Notes: a model not told the origin generated them from the sequence alone. A stretch of 16,032 nucleotides of DNA from Eubacterium sp. (GCA_021442545.1 JABUSX010000240.1:1-16032), one strand, 5' to 3'; counted from the first letter of the stretch, positions 6,929-14,953 are shown. Translations and numbers: made by a program.

Positions 6929-7813
6929 ATGGCAAAGCAAGATTATATCATCGCGACAGACGCCTGTTCTGATATCATTCCGTTCTATGCGGATGAAGAG
7001 GATGTACGTGTTGTTCCGATGGAAGTTACAATGACGGACGGAACGAAGTTTGACGCAACCTACGATATGGATCTGGACTGGTTTTATGACAGGATCCGAA
7101 ACGGTGCATTTGCCCAGACATCTGCAATTACCCCGCAGAGATATTTTGATTTTTTCACACCTCTTCTGGAAGCAGGACATGATATCCTGTATAATTGTTT
7201 TACGTCCGGCATGTCCAGCACGTACAGCAACGCCTGTATGGCGGCGGAAATATTCCGGGAGCGTTATCCGGAACGGAAATTCTGCGTTGTGGACAGTCTG
7301 AGTGCGACCGGCGGACAGGGCTATCATACTTACTTTGCCGCACGGAACAGAGACAAGGGGATGCCGATCGAAGAAAATGCAAAATGGCTGGAAGAAACCA
7401 GAAGGCATGTGCAGTGTACCTGGACGGTCGACGACCTGATGCATCTGAACCGGGGAGGAAGGCTTTCAAAAACGGCCGCTATTTTCGGCACGGCTCTTCA
7501 GATCAAACCGGTTGGCGACATCGATGACGAGGGCTGTCTGGTCAGCATCGGAAAGGTCAGAGGAAGAAAGCAGGCACTTCATCATCTGTGCAATGTCCTT
7601 GTGAATACTCTGGACGATCCGGAGAAGAATCCGGTTCTGATCTGCCACTGCAGCTGTCCGAATGATGCCGAAGCATTAAAGCAGATGGTTCTTGAGACAG
7701 GGAAAGTCAGCGAAGTAATTATCGGACGCACAGGTCCTGTGGTGGGGACGCATCTGGGTCCGTCCGGGCTGACTATGTTTTACTTCTGCAATAAACGGAT
7801 CGCATCGCTCTGA
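6929..7813 (+). CDS. DegV family protein (fatty-acid-binding EDD fold)
   Basis: This 294-residue cytoplasmic protein has the DegV pattern: an N-terminal ATDACSDI strand-loop (9-16), TSAITP (64-69), the ligand-contacting TSGMSSTYSNA (92-102), the RGGRLS turn within VDDLMHLNRGGRLS (167-180), and the terminal VVGTHLGPSG (271-280). DegV proteins bind a single fatty acid; in Firmicutes the FakB members of this family hold the acyl chain for FakA phosphorylation. No FakA-like kinase is seen here, so the partner is unknown. GGAGG (6914-6918) sits 10 nt before the ATG. It is the first gene of a plus-strand run leading to coaX (57-nt gap) and its promoter overlaps that of the divergent merR. Specific function is not resolved beyond lipid binding. 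Confidence 0.9.
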   Translation: MAKQDYIIATDACSDIIPFYADEEDVRVVPMEVTMTDGTKFDATYDMDLDWFYDRIRNGAFAQTSAITPQRYFDFFTPLLEAGHDILYNCFTSGMSSTYSNACMAAEIFRERYPERKFCVVDSLSATGGQGYHTYFAARNRDKGMPIEENAKWLEETRRHVQCTWTVDDLMHLNRGGRLSKTAAIFGTALQIKPVGDIDDEGCLVSIGKVRGRKQALHHLCNVLVNTLDDPEKNPVLICHCSCPNDAEALKQMVLETGKVSEVIIGRTGPVVGTHLGPSGLTMFYFCNKRIASL

Positions 7814-7870
7814 TTTGATTTTCATCCGGACGCAGAACAGTTCATACAACAGGTTTATGAGAGGTGGTCT

Positions 7871-8656
7871 ATGTCCTTTTATGCGCTTGATGTGGGAAAT
7901 AGCGATATTGTTTTCGGCGTTATGGATGAGGACCGGATCCGGATGTCTTGTCTCATAAAAACAGACCGTTTCAAAACCGCAGACGAGTATGCTGTTATTT
8001 TCCGGAATCTCCTGATGATCCATGAGATTGAGGTGAAGGAACTGGAAGGGGGAATTATCTCCTCGGTCGTTCCTTCCCTGAAAATGACCATGCAGGACGC
8101 TATGTGCAGCATTACACACCGGAAAAGTCTGATCGTCGGACCGGGGCTCAAAAGCGGACTTAAGATCCGGATCGATGATCCTGCTCAGCTCGGCAGTGAC
8201 CGTGTGGCAGAAGCTGTGGCGGCTATTGCGGAATATGCGGCTCCGATGCTGATCTTTAATATGGGAACGGCGACGACCTGCTCCGTTATTGATGAAGAGG
8301 GGGCCTATACGGGGATGCTGATTATGCCGGGGGCTCTGATGTCATTGGATGCGCTGATCATGAATACTTCGCTGCTTCCGAACATCAGCCTGATCGGCGG
8401 ACCGAACGGAGTTGTGGGGAAAAACACTCAGGACAGCATTGTGAACGGTACATTTTTCGGAAATGCCGCTGTGCTTGACGGACTGGCAGAACGGATCAGT
8501 GGTCAGTTTTCCGAAGAACCTGTTTTACTGGCTACAGGAGGGGTTTCCGGAAGGATTATCCCGTACTGCAGAAAAAACATTCTTTATGATGAAAATCTGC
8601 TTCTCAAAGGACTGCGGATTCTGTATCTGAAAAACTGCAGAAGACTGAAACCATAG
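7871..8656 (+). CDS. coaX: Type III pantothenate kinase (CoaX), with altered catalytic motif
   Basis: CoaX phosphorylates pantothenate with ATP as the first step of coenzyme A synthesis. This 261-residue protein has the ASKHA-fold landmarks: phosphate-loop DVGNSD (7-12), KTADEYA (35-41), VGPGLKSGLKI (89-99), substrate loop DPAQLGSDR (103-111), GTATT (132-136), MPGALMSLDAL (152-162), VVGKNTQDSI (181-190) and ATGG (221-224). Length is normal. The residue two before GTATT, an Asp in characterised family members (DFGTATT or similar) and the proposed general base, is Asn130 here (codon AAT, 8258-8260). D7 and D110 are kept. Activity is therefore likely from overall conservation but not assured. 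GAGGTGG (7861-7867) lies 3 nt before the ATG. It follows degV by 57 nt and precedes the sortase by 58 nt, perhaps on one transcript. Confidence 0.9.
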   Translation: MSFYALDVGNSDIVFGVMDEDRIRMSCLIKTDRFKTADEYAVIFRNLLMIHEIEVKELEGGIISSVVPSLKMTMQDAMCSITHRKSLIVGPGLKSGLKIRIDDPAQLGSDRVAEAVAAIAEYAAPMLIFNMGTATTCSVIDEEGAYTGMLIMPGALMSLDALIMNTSLLPNISLIGGPNGVVGKNTQDSIVNGTFFGNAAVLDGLAERISGQFSEEPVLLATGGVSGRIIPYCRKNILYDENLLLKGLRILYLKNCRRLKP

Positions 8657-8714
8657 AGGATATACAGAAAGAATCTGCGGAAAACTTTGGGATAGATTAT
8701 GAGAGATACGAAAA

Positions 8715-9608
8715 ATGAAGAAAAAGAAGCGCTATAAAAAGAAGAATCGTTTTGCCAGCTTTTTCTTTACGCTGGCGATTATTGCATGTGTCGGCATTAT
8801 CGGTTTCTCCGGCTATAAACTGATTTCCATCTGGATGCAGTATAAAGCAGGAGATGATGAGTATGCGAGCCTGCGGGAGTTTACCGCACCGTCAGAAGCG
8901 TCGGTTGAAGAGATAATTCCGGAAGTGACGCCGGAACCGGCGGTGGAAGAAATTCCGGAGGTGACGGAGGAAGAAAAGGAAGAAGAGGAAGTAAAAGAAG
9001 CAAAACCGGAAGCCGATCCGGACTATATCTACACGAGACGGAAGCCTCCGATCGACGTAGACTGGGATTCACTGAAAGAAATAAATGAGGATATCGTGGG
9101 CTGGATCTATATCGGAGTCCTGGATCTGAGTTATCCGGTCGTACACGGTGAGGATGATGACTATTACCTGCACAGGACCTTTATGAGAGAGGATAATTTT
9201 GCCGGCTCGATTTTTGTAGAAGCGGATAATCACGGTGACTTCAAGGATCCGAATACGATCATATACGGTCACAACATGCTGAACGGCTCCATGTTCGGTT
9301 CTCTTTCGAGGCTGACCAGCGAAGAACTGTATAAGGAAGATCCGTATTTCTGGATCATGACGCCGAAAGGAAATATCCGCTATCGAATGTTCAGCATTCA
9401 TGAAACGGCGGTTGACAGTAATGTATACACGTTGTTCAACGGCGTGGATCATAAATTCCTTGCCTGGTGCAAAGATATGAAAAAACAGTCCAAGGTTGAA
9501 CTGCAGGATGAGAAGTTCAGTCTGCACTCGCGTGTTGTGACGTTGTCCACATGTACGGGAGATGTCCGTTCCAGGTACGTGGTACAGGGGATCGCCGTTC
9601 AGAACTGA
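8715..9608 (+). CDS. srtB: Class B sortase
   Basis: This 297-residue cell-surface transpeptidase has a Lys/Arg-rich N-terminus (1-12) and one membrane helix (about 14-40), giving a type II signal anchor. A Pro/Glu-rich spacer (about 57-106) with repeated PEV/EEI units should lift the catalytic domain from the membrane. The sortase domain (about 113-297) holds the triad: His186 in IIYGHNM, Cys280 in TLSTC and Arg287 in SRYVV. The helix-rich insert before the active-site Cys and the YGHNM-to-STC spacing point to class B. SrtB enzymes cut an NPQTN-like signal and join the protein to peptidoglycan. No substrate with such a signal is encoded in this window. The ribosome-binding site is weak (GAGAGA, 8701-8706). 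Its stop is only 17 nt before the Sir2 start, suggesting co-transcription. Confidence 0.92.
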   Translation: MKKKKRYKKKNRFASFFFTLAIIACVGIIGFSGYKLISIWMQYKAGDDEYASLREFTAPSEASVEEIIPEVTPEPAVEEIPEVTEEEKEEEEVKEAKPEADPDYIYTRRKPPIDVDWDSLKEINEDIVGWIYIGVLDLSYPVVHGEDDDYYLHRTFMREDNFAGSIFVEADNHGDFKDPNTIIYGHNMLNGSMFGSLSRLTSEELYKEDPYFWIMTPKGNIRYRMFSIHETAVDSNVYTLFNGVDHKFLAWCKDMKKQSKVELQDEKFSLHSRVVTLSTCTGDVRSRYVVQGIAVQN

Positions 9609-9625
9609 TTCAGGGAGATGATGAA

Positions 9626-10348
9626 ATGAATGGAAAGGTCGAAAAGCTTCAGAAACTGATCGATACGCACAGCCGTATCGTGTTTTTCGGGGGTGCCGGT
9701 GTTTCGACGGAAAGCGGAATTCCGGATTTCAGAAGTGTGGATGGCTTATACAATCAGAAGTATGCATGGCCTCCCGAAACCATTCTGAGCCATACCTTTT
9801 TTCTGAATCATACAAAAGAGTTTTATGATTTTTACAGAGATAAGATGCTGGTTGAGGCGAAGCCGAACCCGGCCCACGATAAGCTTGCGGAACTGGAAAA
9901 TAAGGGAAAGCTGACGGCTGTGGTTACCCAGAATATCGACGGGCTTCATCAGGCGGCCGGAAGCCGCAAGGTTTACGAGCTGCACGGCAGTGTGAAGCGA
10001 AATGCATGCATGTCCTGCGGAAAATCGTATGAAGCAGATATCATTCTGGAGTCTGAAGGCATACCGCGGTGCAAGGTCTGCGGCGGTGTGATCAAACCGG
10101 ATGTCGTTCTGTATGAAGAAGGACTGGATCAGGATACGATCGAAGGCGCTGTCCGTGCGATCAGCTCGGCAGATATGCTGATCGTAGGCGGAACCTCTCT
10201 GGTCGTGTATCCGGCTGCAGGGCTGGTTCACTATTTTCACGGTGATACGGTCGTTTTGATCAACAAAGGCCAGACCGGAATGGAGGGGAGTGCGGATCTT
10301 GTGATCACAGACCCGATCGGTCAGGTTCTGAGTCAGATACAGGTGTGA
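9626..10348 (+). CDS. cobB: NAD-dependent protein deacylase, Sir2 family
   Basis: The product is 240 residues and removes acyl groups from lysines using NAD. All sirtuin motifs are visible: NAD loop GAGVSTESGIPDFR (23-36), TQNIDGLH (101-108), catalytic His120 in YELHGS, four zinc-binding Cys (128, 131, 149, 152) as two CxxC pairs, KPDVVLYEE (157-165) and GGTSLVVYPA (188-197). The start was chosen at 9626 because AGGGAG (9612-9617) lies 8 nt upstream. A longer frame from 9551 would overlap the sortase gene by 58 nt and adds 25 residues before the family's usual start. It follows the sortase closely. Physiological targets are unknown; acetyl-CoA synthetase is a common sirtuin target elsewhere but is not encoded here. 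The symbol is by family analogy. Confidence 0.93.
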   Translation: MNGKVEKLQKLIDTHSRIVFFGGAGVSTESGIPDFRSVDGLYNQKYAWPPETILSHTFFLNHTKEFYDFYRDKMLVEAKPNPAHDKLAELENKGKLTAVVTQNIDGLHQAAGSRKVYELHGSVKRNACMSCGKSYEADIILESEGIPRCKVCGGVIKPDVVLYEEGLDQDTIEGAVRAISSADMLIVGGTSLVVYPAAGLVHYFHGDTVVLINKGQTGMEGSADLVITDPIGQVLSQIQV

Positions 10349-10362
10349 CATTTTCCGGCAGC

Positions 10363-10419
10363 TTGCCTAAACCTGTTCAGTATGCTATGCTTGACAGGCA
10401 TAAAACCATGTAATAAAAG
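10363..10419 (+). promoter_or_regulatory. Promoter region for ssb
   Basis: TTGCCT (10363-10368) and TATGCT (10386-10391) are separated by exactly 17 bp. A second candidate overlaps it: a perfect TTGACA (10391-10396) with a poor -10 TAAAAG (10414-10419), also at 17 bp. The TTGCCTAA core recurs in front of the ferredoxin gene with the same spacing. Confidence 0.5.
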
Positions 10420-10440
10420 TACGGGCGCAGAGGTAAAGAA

Positions 10441-10950
10441 ATGAATAAAGTTGTTTTAATGGGACGGCTGACAAGAGATCCGGATATTCGTTATTCCCAG
10501 GGTGAAAATGCGCAGGCAGTCGCCCGGTATACACTTGCGGTAGACCGTCGTTTTCGACGCCAGGACGGTGAACAGCAGGCGGATTTCATCAGTTGTGTCG
10601 CATTTGGCAGATCTGCGGAATTTGCCGAAAAATATCTGCATCAGGGAACCAAGATCGTCGTTTCGGGAAGGATCCAGACGGGAAGTTATACACGTAATGA
10701 CGGAACGAAGGTCTATACCACAGACGTAGTTGTGGAAGATCAGGAGTTCGCAGAAAGCAAGGGTGCTTCCGAAAGAAATGCGGCATCCGGCCAGGGGTCA
10801 TCCTATCGTCCTTCTTACGGAACAGAGAATGCACCGTGGCAGTCACCGGCCGGCGGAAAACCGGTTTCGGCCGACCGCGGACAGGAAGTTACGGCAGATG
10901 GCTTTATGAATATTCCGGACGGAATTGATGAGGAACTTCCTTTTCATTAA
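10441..10950 (+). CDS. ssb: Single-stranded DNA-binding protein
   Basis: This 169-residue SSB coats single-stranded DNA in replication and repair. The OB fold spans about 1-105, opening MNKVVLMGRLTRDPDIRY, with FISCVAFGRSAEFAEKYLHQG (52-72, written here as the usual core) and GRIQTGSYTRNDG (86-98). A Gly/Ser/Pro-rich linker follows (about 110-158). The acidic tip DEELPFH keeps the LPF that binds partner proteins, although the usual terminal Phe is followed by an extra His. AGAGGT (10429-10434) precedes the ATG by 6 nt. In many Bacillota ssb lies between rpsF and rpsR. Neither is here, so the gene has its own promoter and lies between Sir2 and gdpP. It may be a relocated or second ssb copy; the sequence alone does not say which. 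Confidence 0.94.
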   Translation: MNKVVLMGRLTRDPDIRYSQGENAQAVARYTLAVDRRFRRQDGEQQADFISCVAFGRSAEFAEKYLHQGTKIVVSGRIQTGSYTRNDGTKVYTTDVVVEDQEFAESKGASERNAASGQGSSYRPSYGTENAPWQSPAGGKPVSADRGQEVTADGFMNIPDGIDEELPFH

Positions 10951-10979
10951 TTTCTGAGAAAATCTGAATGTGCGGATTC

Positions 10980-11012
10980 GGGCGGCCCGTGAGCATGATT
11001 GCCGGGTCGCCT
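10980..11012 (+). terminator. GC-rich hairpin between ssb and gdpP
   Basis: GGCGGCCCG (10981-10989) pairs with CGGGTCGCC (11003-11011) across a 13-nt loop: nine pairs, one of them G-U. No T tract follows, so it is not a standard intrinsic terminator. It could be a leader element, a transcript-end stabiliser or a factor-dependent stop. The rest of this 119-nt gap has an extended -10 candidate (TGATATAAA, 11046-11054) without a good -35. Confidence 0.35.
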
Positions 11013-11069
11013 GTATACTATCAGGATGCAGCCTGGAAAACAGCGTGATATAAATACAGAAAGATAGAG

Positions 11070-13121
11070 ATGCAGAAAAAAAAGATCGGATGGAACTGGA
11101 AAAAAAAGGTGTATCTTCCCCTGATGCTGGGGTGGATTCTGATCGTCACAAACGTCATCGTTTTTATGATGGATATGGGTCTGGGGCTGGTCATGGGTAT
11201 CGGCGTGGCGATTTATCTGGTCGTGCTCGCGATATTGATCACAAGGCACCGTGCGAATGCCCTGGATGAATGGCTGACCTTTGCGGCACATTTCGGCCAG
11301 ATCCAGAAACATCTTCTTCAGGAAATGCCGTTTCCCTATGCTCTGACAGACCAGTACGGACGTCTTCTCTGGTTTAATGATGAATTTTCTGCATTGACCG
11401 GTAAAGACAGGCGTCATTTCAAAAAGTCCATTACGGGTCTGTTTCATGAACTTACAAGAGATGTGTTTCCGGACCGGAATCAGAAAAACGTGATCGATGT
11501 TCTTTTCGGAGAAAAGAGCTTTGAAGTTCAGATCTGCAGCGTGGTTCTGAATGAGCTGATCGATGATACAGAGTTTCTGGATCGTGATATGGACCGGTCA
11601 TATTGTATGTATTCCTTTGTATTTCATGATGTAACGGAAATGAATTATTACATCCAGAAATACAAGGATGAAACGATGTGCTGCGGACTGATCTATCTGG
11701 ACAACTATGATGAAGCACTGGAATCCATCGAAGAGGTGCGCCGTTCTCTTCTGACGGTTCTGATCGACAGAAAGATCAATTCGTATTTCAGAGAAGTGGA
11801 TGGTCTGGTTCGTAAATTCGATGTGGACAGATATTTCTTTGTCATTCGCGAGAGTGCACTGCGTGAGCTGAAAGAGCGCCGTTTTAATATTCTGGAGGCC
11901 GTACGGACGACCAATATCGGGAATGAGATGGCGATCACACTGAGTATCGGTATCGGAGCGAATAACGGTACCTATCAGCAGAATTCAGAGAATGCACGGG
12001 TTGCGATCGAACTTGCTCTCGGCAGAGGCGGCGATCAGGTGGTTGTCCGTGACGGACAGAGCATCAGCTATTACGGAGGCAAGAGCCTCGGCGTGGAGAA
12101 GAATACGCGTGTTAAGGCGCGTGTTAAAGCACATGCCCTGCGGGAATTCATTGACAGCAAGGAAAAAGTTGTGATCATGGGTCATAAACTGCCGGATGTG
12201 GATGCATTCGGATCAGCGGTCGGGATCTACAGGATTGCAGAAACTCTCGGCAAACGGGCACATATTGTCATGAACGAGCCGACAAGCAGTCTGCGTCCGT
12301 TTCTCGGCCAGTTCCGTGGGGATGCCGAATATGAAGACAGCATGATCATCTCCGGAGAACGAGCTGAGGATATTGTGGATAATGATACCCTTCTGGTTCT
12401 TGTTGATACCAATAAGTCGGAGTATACGGACTGTGAGGAACTGCTTTCCCTGACAAAGACGGTTGTTATATTTGACCATCATCGTCAGTCTGATAATACG
12501 ATCCGCAGCTCTGTTCTTTCCTATATAGAGCCTTATGCGTCATCGACCTGCGAGATGGTGGCGGAAGTTCTGCAGTATTTTCCGGAAAAGATCAGAATCC
12601 GGAGCAAGGAAGCCGATATTCTCTATGCCGGTATCATGCTGGATACCGATAACTTTATGCAGAAGACCGGCGTGCGGACTTTCGAAGCGGCCGCGTTCCT
12701 TCGACGCAACGGAGCGGATATTACCAGAATCCGCAAATTGTTCCGGGGAGGACTGGAGGAATACCGGCTGAAGGGAGAGGTTCTTCGGAATGTGGAATTG
12801 TACAGGGAACATTTTGCCATATCCGTCTGTCCTTCGGAAGGGATCGAAAGTCCGACGATCGTTGCTTCTCAGGCGGCCAATGATCTGCTGGATATCGTGG
12901 TGGTGAAGGCGTCCTTTGTACTGACAGAATACAGGGGAATGATCTTTGTCAGTGCCCGTTCCATTGATGAAGTAAATGTGCAGATTATCATGGAACGCCT
13001 GGGCGGGGGCGGCCACATGAATATGGCGGGCTGTCAGTTCCGGGATACGTCCGAAAAGGAAGCAATATTACGTCTGAAACAGGTAATAGACGAAATGCTG
13101 GATGGAGGAGAATTGTTATGA
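11070..13121 (+). CDS. gdpP: Cyclic-di-AMP phosphodiesterase GdpP (YybT family)
   Basis: This membrane enzyme hydrolyses the second messenger c-di-AMP to pApA. The 683 residues show the full GdpP plan: two N-terminal membrane helices (about 15-35 and 38-58), a PAS-like region (about 80-190), a degenerate GGDEF domain (about 200-335) lacking the GGDEF signature, and DHH/DHHA1 catalytic domains (about 360-680). Catalytic metal ligands are present: GHKLPDVDAFG (371-381; H372, D376, D378), D446 in LVDTNKSE, the DHH motif 469-471, D525 in MLDTDN, and GGGGHMNMAG (645-654). Length fits the usual 650-690. The Shine-Dalgarno sequence is poor (AGATAGAG). It overlaps rplI by ATGA (13118-13121), so the two are translationally coupled; gdpP-rplI-dnaB is a conserved Bacillota order. 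Confidence 0.96.
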   Translation: MQKKKIGWNWKKKVYLPLMLGWILIVTNVIVFMMDMGLGLVMGIGVAIYLVVLAILITRHRANALDEWLTFAAHFGQIQKHLLQEMPFPYALTDQYGRLLWFNDEFSALTGKDRRHFKKSITGLFHELTRDVFPDRNQKNVIDVLFGEKSFEVQICSVVLNELIDDTEFLDRDMDRSYCMYSFVFHDVTEMNYYIQKYKDETMCCGLIYLDNYDEALESIEEVRRSLLTVLIDRKINSYFREVDGLVRKFDVDRYFFVIRESALRELKERRFNILEAVRTTNIGNEMAITLSIGIGANNGTYQQNSENARVAIELALGRGGDQVVVRDGQSISYYGGKSLGVEKNTRVKARVKAHALREFIDSKEKVVIMGHKLPDVDAFGSAVGIYRIAETLGKRAHIVMNEPTSSLRPFLGQFRGDAEYEDSMIISGERAEDIVDNDTLLVLVDTNKSEYTDCEELLSLTKTVVIFDHHRQSDNTIRSSVLSYIEPYASSTCEMVAEVLQYFPEKIRIRSKEADILYAGIMLDTDNFMQKTGVRTFEAAAFLRRNGADITRIRKLFRGGLEEYRLKGEVLRNVELYREHFAISVCPSEGIESPTIVASQAANDLLDIVVVKASFVLTEYRGMIFVSARSIDEVNVQIIMERLGGGGHMNMAGCQFRDTSEKEAILRLKQVIDEMLDGGELL

Positions 13122-13564
13122 AAGTCATATTGAAAGAAAATGTTAAATCACTCGGAAAAGCCGGAGATGTCGTGGAAGTCAGCGACGGCTACGCGCGTAA
13201 TATGCTGCTGCCGAAAAAGCTGGCCGTGGAAGCGACGTCTGCCAATATGAATGCACTGAAACTGCAGAACAAATATCAGGAAAAGGTAGCTCAGGAAAAC
13301 CTCGATGCTGCGGAAGAACTGAAAAAACAGCTGGAACCCTGCAGTGTGACAATTCCGATACGGGCCGGTGAGGGAGGCCGTGTCTTTGGCTCTGTATCTG
13401 CCCAGAATATTGCGGATGCGGCAAAGGAACAGATCGGTCTTGAACTGGACAAAAAGAAGATCCAGCTGACGGCTCCGATCAAGGAGCTTGGGGAACAGCA
13501 GGTGGAAATCCGGCTTCATCCGCAGGTAACGGCTTCGCTGAAAGTGAATGTGGTTTCCGAGTAA
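13118..13564 (+). CDS. rplI: 50S ribosomal protein L9
   Basis: The product is 148 residues, the normal length. The N-terminal rRNA-binding domain (1-50) has the family signature MKVILKENVKSLGKAGDVVEV, then SDGYARNMLLPKKLA (22-36). A long connecting helix (about 45-75, rich in Lys/Glu/Gln) leads to the C-terminal domain, which contains GRVFGSVSAQNIADA (86-100). L9 sits at the base of the L1 stalk and helps keep the reading frame on the ribosome. A strong GGAGGAG (13104-13110) lies inside the end of gdpP, and the start codon overlaps the gdpP stop, so it is co-translated with gdpP. dnaB follows after 24 nt. Confidence 0.97.
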   Translation: MKVILKENVKSLGKAGDVVEVSDGYARNMLLPKKLAVEATSANMNALKLQNKYQEKVAQENLDAAEELKKQLEPCSVTIPIRAGEGGRVFGSVSAQNIADAAKEQIGLELDKKKIQLTAPIKELGEQQVEIRLHPQVTASLKVNVVSE

Positions 13565-13588
13565 GACGGAACAAACCGGGAGACGGGT

Positions 13589-14947
13589 ATGGACGAATCC
13601 GTAATCAGAAAAATACTGCCGCATAACGAAGAAGCGGAACAGGCTGTCATCGGTTCCATGCTGATGAGCCGTTCTGCTGTACAGGCAGCCTCCGAAATGC
13701 TGACCGGAAGCGATTTTTATAAAAGTCAGTACGGTGTTATTTTTGATGCCATGACAGAGCTCTTTCACGAGGGCTCAGAGGTTGATCCTGTTACCGTTCA
13801 GAATCGTCTTCGTGAAAAAAAAGTGCCGCCCGAGATCTCGGATATGGATTATGTTCTGGATCTTCTTCAGGCGGTGCCGACGTCCGTTAATATCCGACAG
13901 TATGCGGCAATCGTTTCGGAGAAATCCGTTCTGCGTCAGATGATCCGTCTGACAGATGAGATCAGCAATTCCTGTTATCAGGATGATCGTCCGGTCGCCG
14001 ATATTCTGGATCTTTCCGAGAAAAAACTGTTTGCCCTGCTTCAGAACAGAGGAACACCGGAGAATCAGCCGATCCGTCAGGTCGTCATGGAAGCGCTTAA
14101 GACAATTGAAAAAGCGGCGCGGACAAAGGGGAATGTGACCGGACTGGCCACGGGTTTTACCGATCTGGACTATAAAACATCCGGATTTCAGAATTCGGAT
14201 CTGATCCTGATTGCTGCACGTCCTTCCATGGGAAAGACAGCCTTTGCCCTGAATATCACGGAATATGTTGCTTTCCGCAAACAGAAGACGGCAGTGTTTT
14301 TCAGTCTGGAGATGACAAGGTATCAGCTGGTGAACCGGCTTTTTGCCATGAATGCCCGTATTAATGCGCAGAATATGCGCAACGGAAATATGAAGGATTC
14401 CGAGTGGACGAGGCTGATTGACAGTGCCGGCATGATCGGAAACTCACACCTTATAATTGATGATACTCCCGGAATTACAGTTCGCGAAATGCGGCAGAAA
14501 TGTCTGAAATATAAACTGGAACATGGGCTTGATCTTGTTCTGATCGATTATCTGCAGCTGATGTCGTCCGGAAGTAAACGGGTCGAATCCCGGCAGCAGG
14601 AGATTACGGAGATTTCCCGTTCTCTGAAGGCGCTGGCACGTGAACTTCAGGTACCTGTCGTTGCGCTTTCCCAGCTGTCCCGTGCGGTGGAAACGAGATC
14701 CGGTGACCACCGCCCCATGCTTTCGGATCTGCGTGAATCCGGTGCGATCGAGCAGGACGCCGATGTGGTTATGTTTCTTTACCGGGATGATTACTATCAT
14801 AAGGATTCGGAAGAATCCGGAATATGCGAAGTGATCCTTGCCAAACAGAGGAATGGTCCGATCGGAACCGTGAAGCTGGCATGGCTGCCTGAGTATACAA
14901 AGTTTATGAACGCAGAACGTGAAAAGAGACAGAACATGAATGCGTGA
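13589..14947 (+). CDS. dnaB: Replicative DNA helicase DnaB
   Basis: This is the hexameric 5'-3' helicase that unwinds DNA at the replication fork (called DnaC in Bacillus subtilis). The 452 residues comprise the N-terminal helical domain (about 8-110, starting at PHNEEAEQAVIGSML), the linker helix that binds primase (about 115-170), and a RecA-like ATPase (about 180-445). Walker A is RPSMGKT (211-217), Walker B LVLIDYLQL (316-324) with D320, and the C-terminal signature SQLSRAVE then DLRESGAIEQDADVV carries the arginine-finger and DNA-loop region. No intein is present. GGGAG (13578-13582) precedes the ATG. It is the last gene of gdpP-rplI-dnaB; a short hairpin without a T tract follows. Confidence 0.97.
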   Translation: MDESVIRKILPHNEEAEQAVIGSMLMSRSAVQAASEMLTGSDFYKSQYGVIFDAMTELFHEGSEVDPVTVQNRLREKKVPPEISDMDYVLDLLQAVPTSVNIRQYAAIVSEKSVLRQMIRLTDEISNSCYQDDRPVADILDLSEKKLFALLQNRGTPENQPIRQVVMEALKTIEKAARTKGNVTGLATGFTDLDYKTSGFQNSDLILIAARPSMGKTAFALNITEYVAFRKQKTAVFFSLEMTRYQLVNRLFAMNARINAQNMRNGNMKDSEWTRLIDSAGMIGNSHLIIDDTPGITVREMRQKCLKYKLEHGLDLVLIDYLQLMSSGSKRVESRQQEITEISRSLKALARELQVPVVALSQLSRAVETRSGDHRPMLSDLRESGAIEQDADVVMFLYRDDYYHKDSEESGICEVILAKQRNGPIGTVKLAWLPEYTKFMNAEREKRQNMNA

Positions 14948-14953
14948 TGTTTT

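Noticed and set aside
6893..7444. 183-codon minus-strand ORF opposite degV
   Set aside because: DegV motifs are clear on the plus strand. The antisense frame begins mid-gene without a ribosome-binding site.
9551..9625. N-terminal extension of the Sir2 gene into the sortase gene
   Set aside because: The extension overlaps the sortase coding end by 58 nt and lacks a ribosome-binding site; 9626 has AGGGAG at good spacing and gives the family's normal length.
9746..10351. 201-codon minus-strand ORF opposite the Sir2 gene
   Set aside because: The Sir2 motifs on the plus strand are complete; the antisense product is not protein-like and has no promoter.
10391..10416. TTGACA plus TAATAA as an ssb promoter
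   Set aside because: The spacer to TAATAA is only 14 bp, too short for sigma-A. The alternatives at 17 bp are listed instead.
13148..13768. 206-codon minus-strand ORF across rplI and dnaB
   Set aside because: It is opposite two certain housekeeping genes, and its length follows from their codon use. No recognisable domain.
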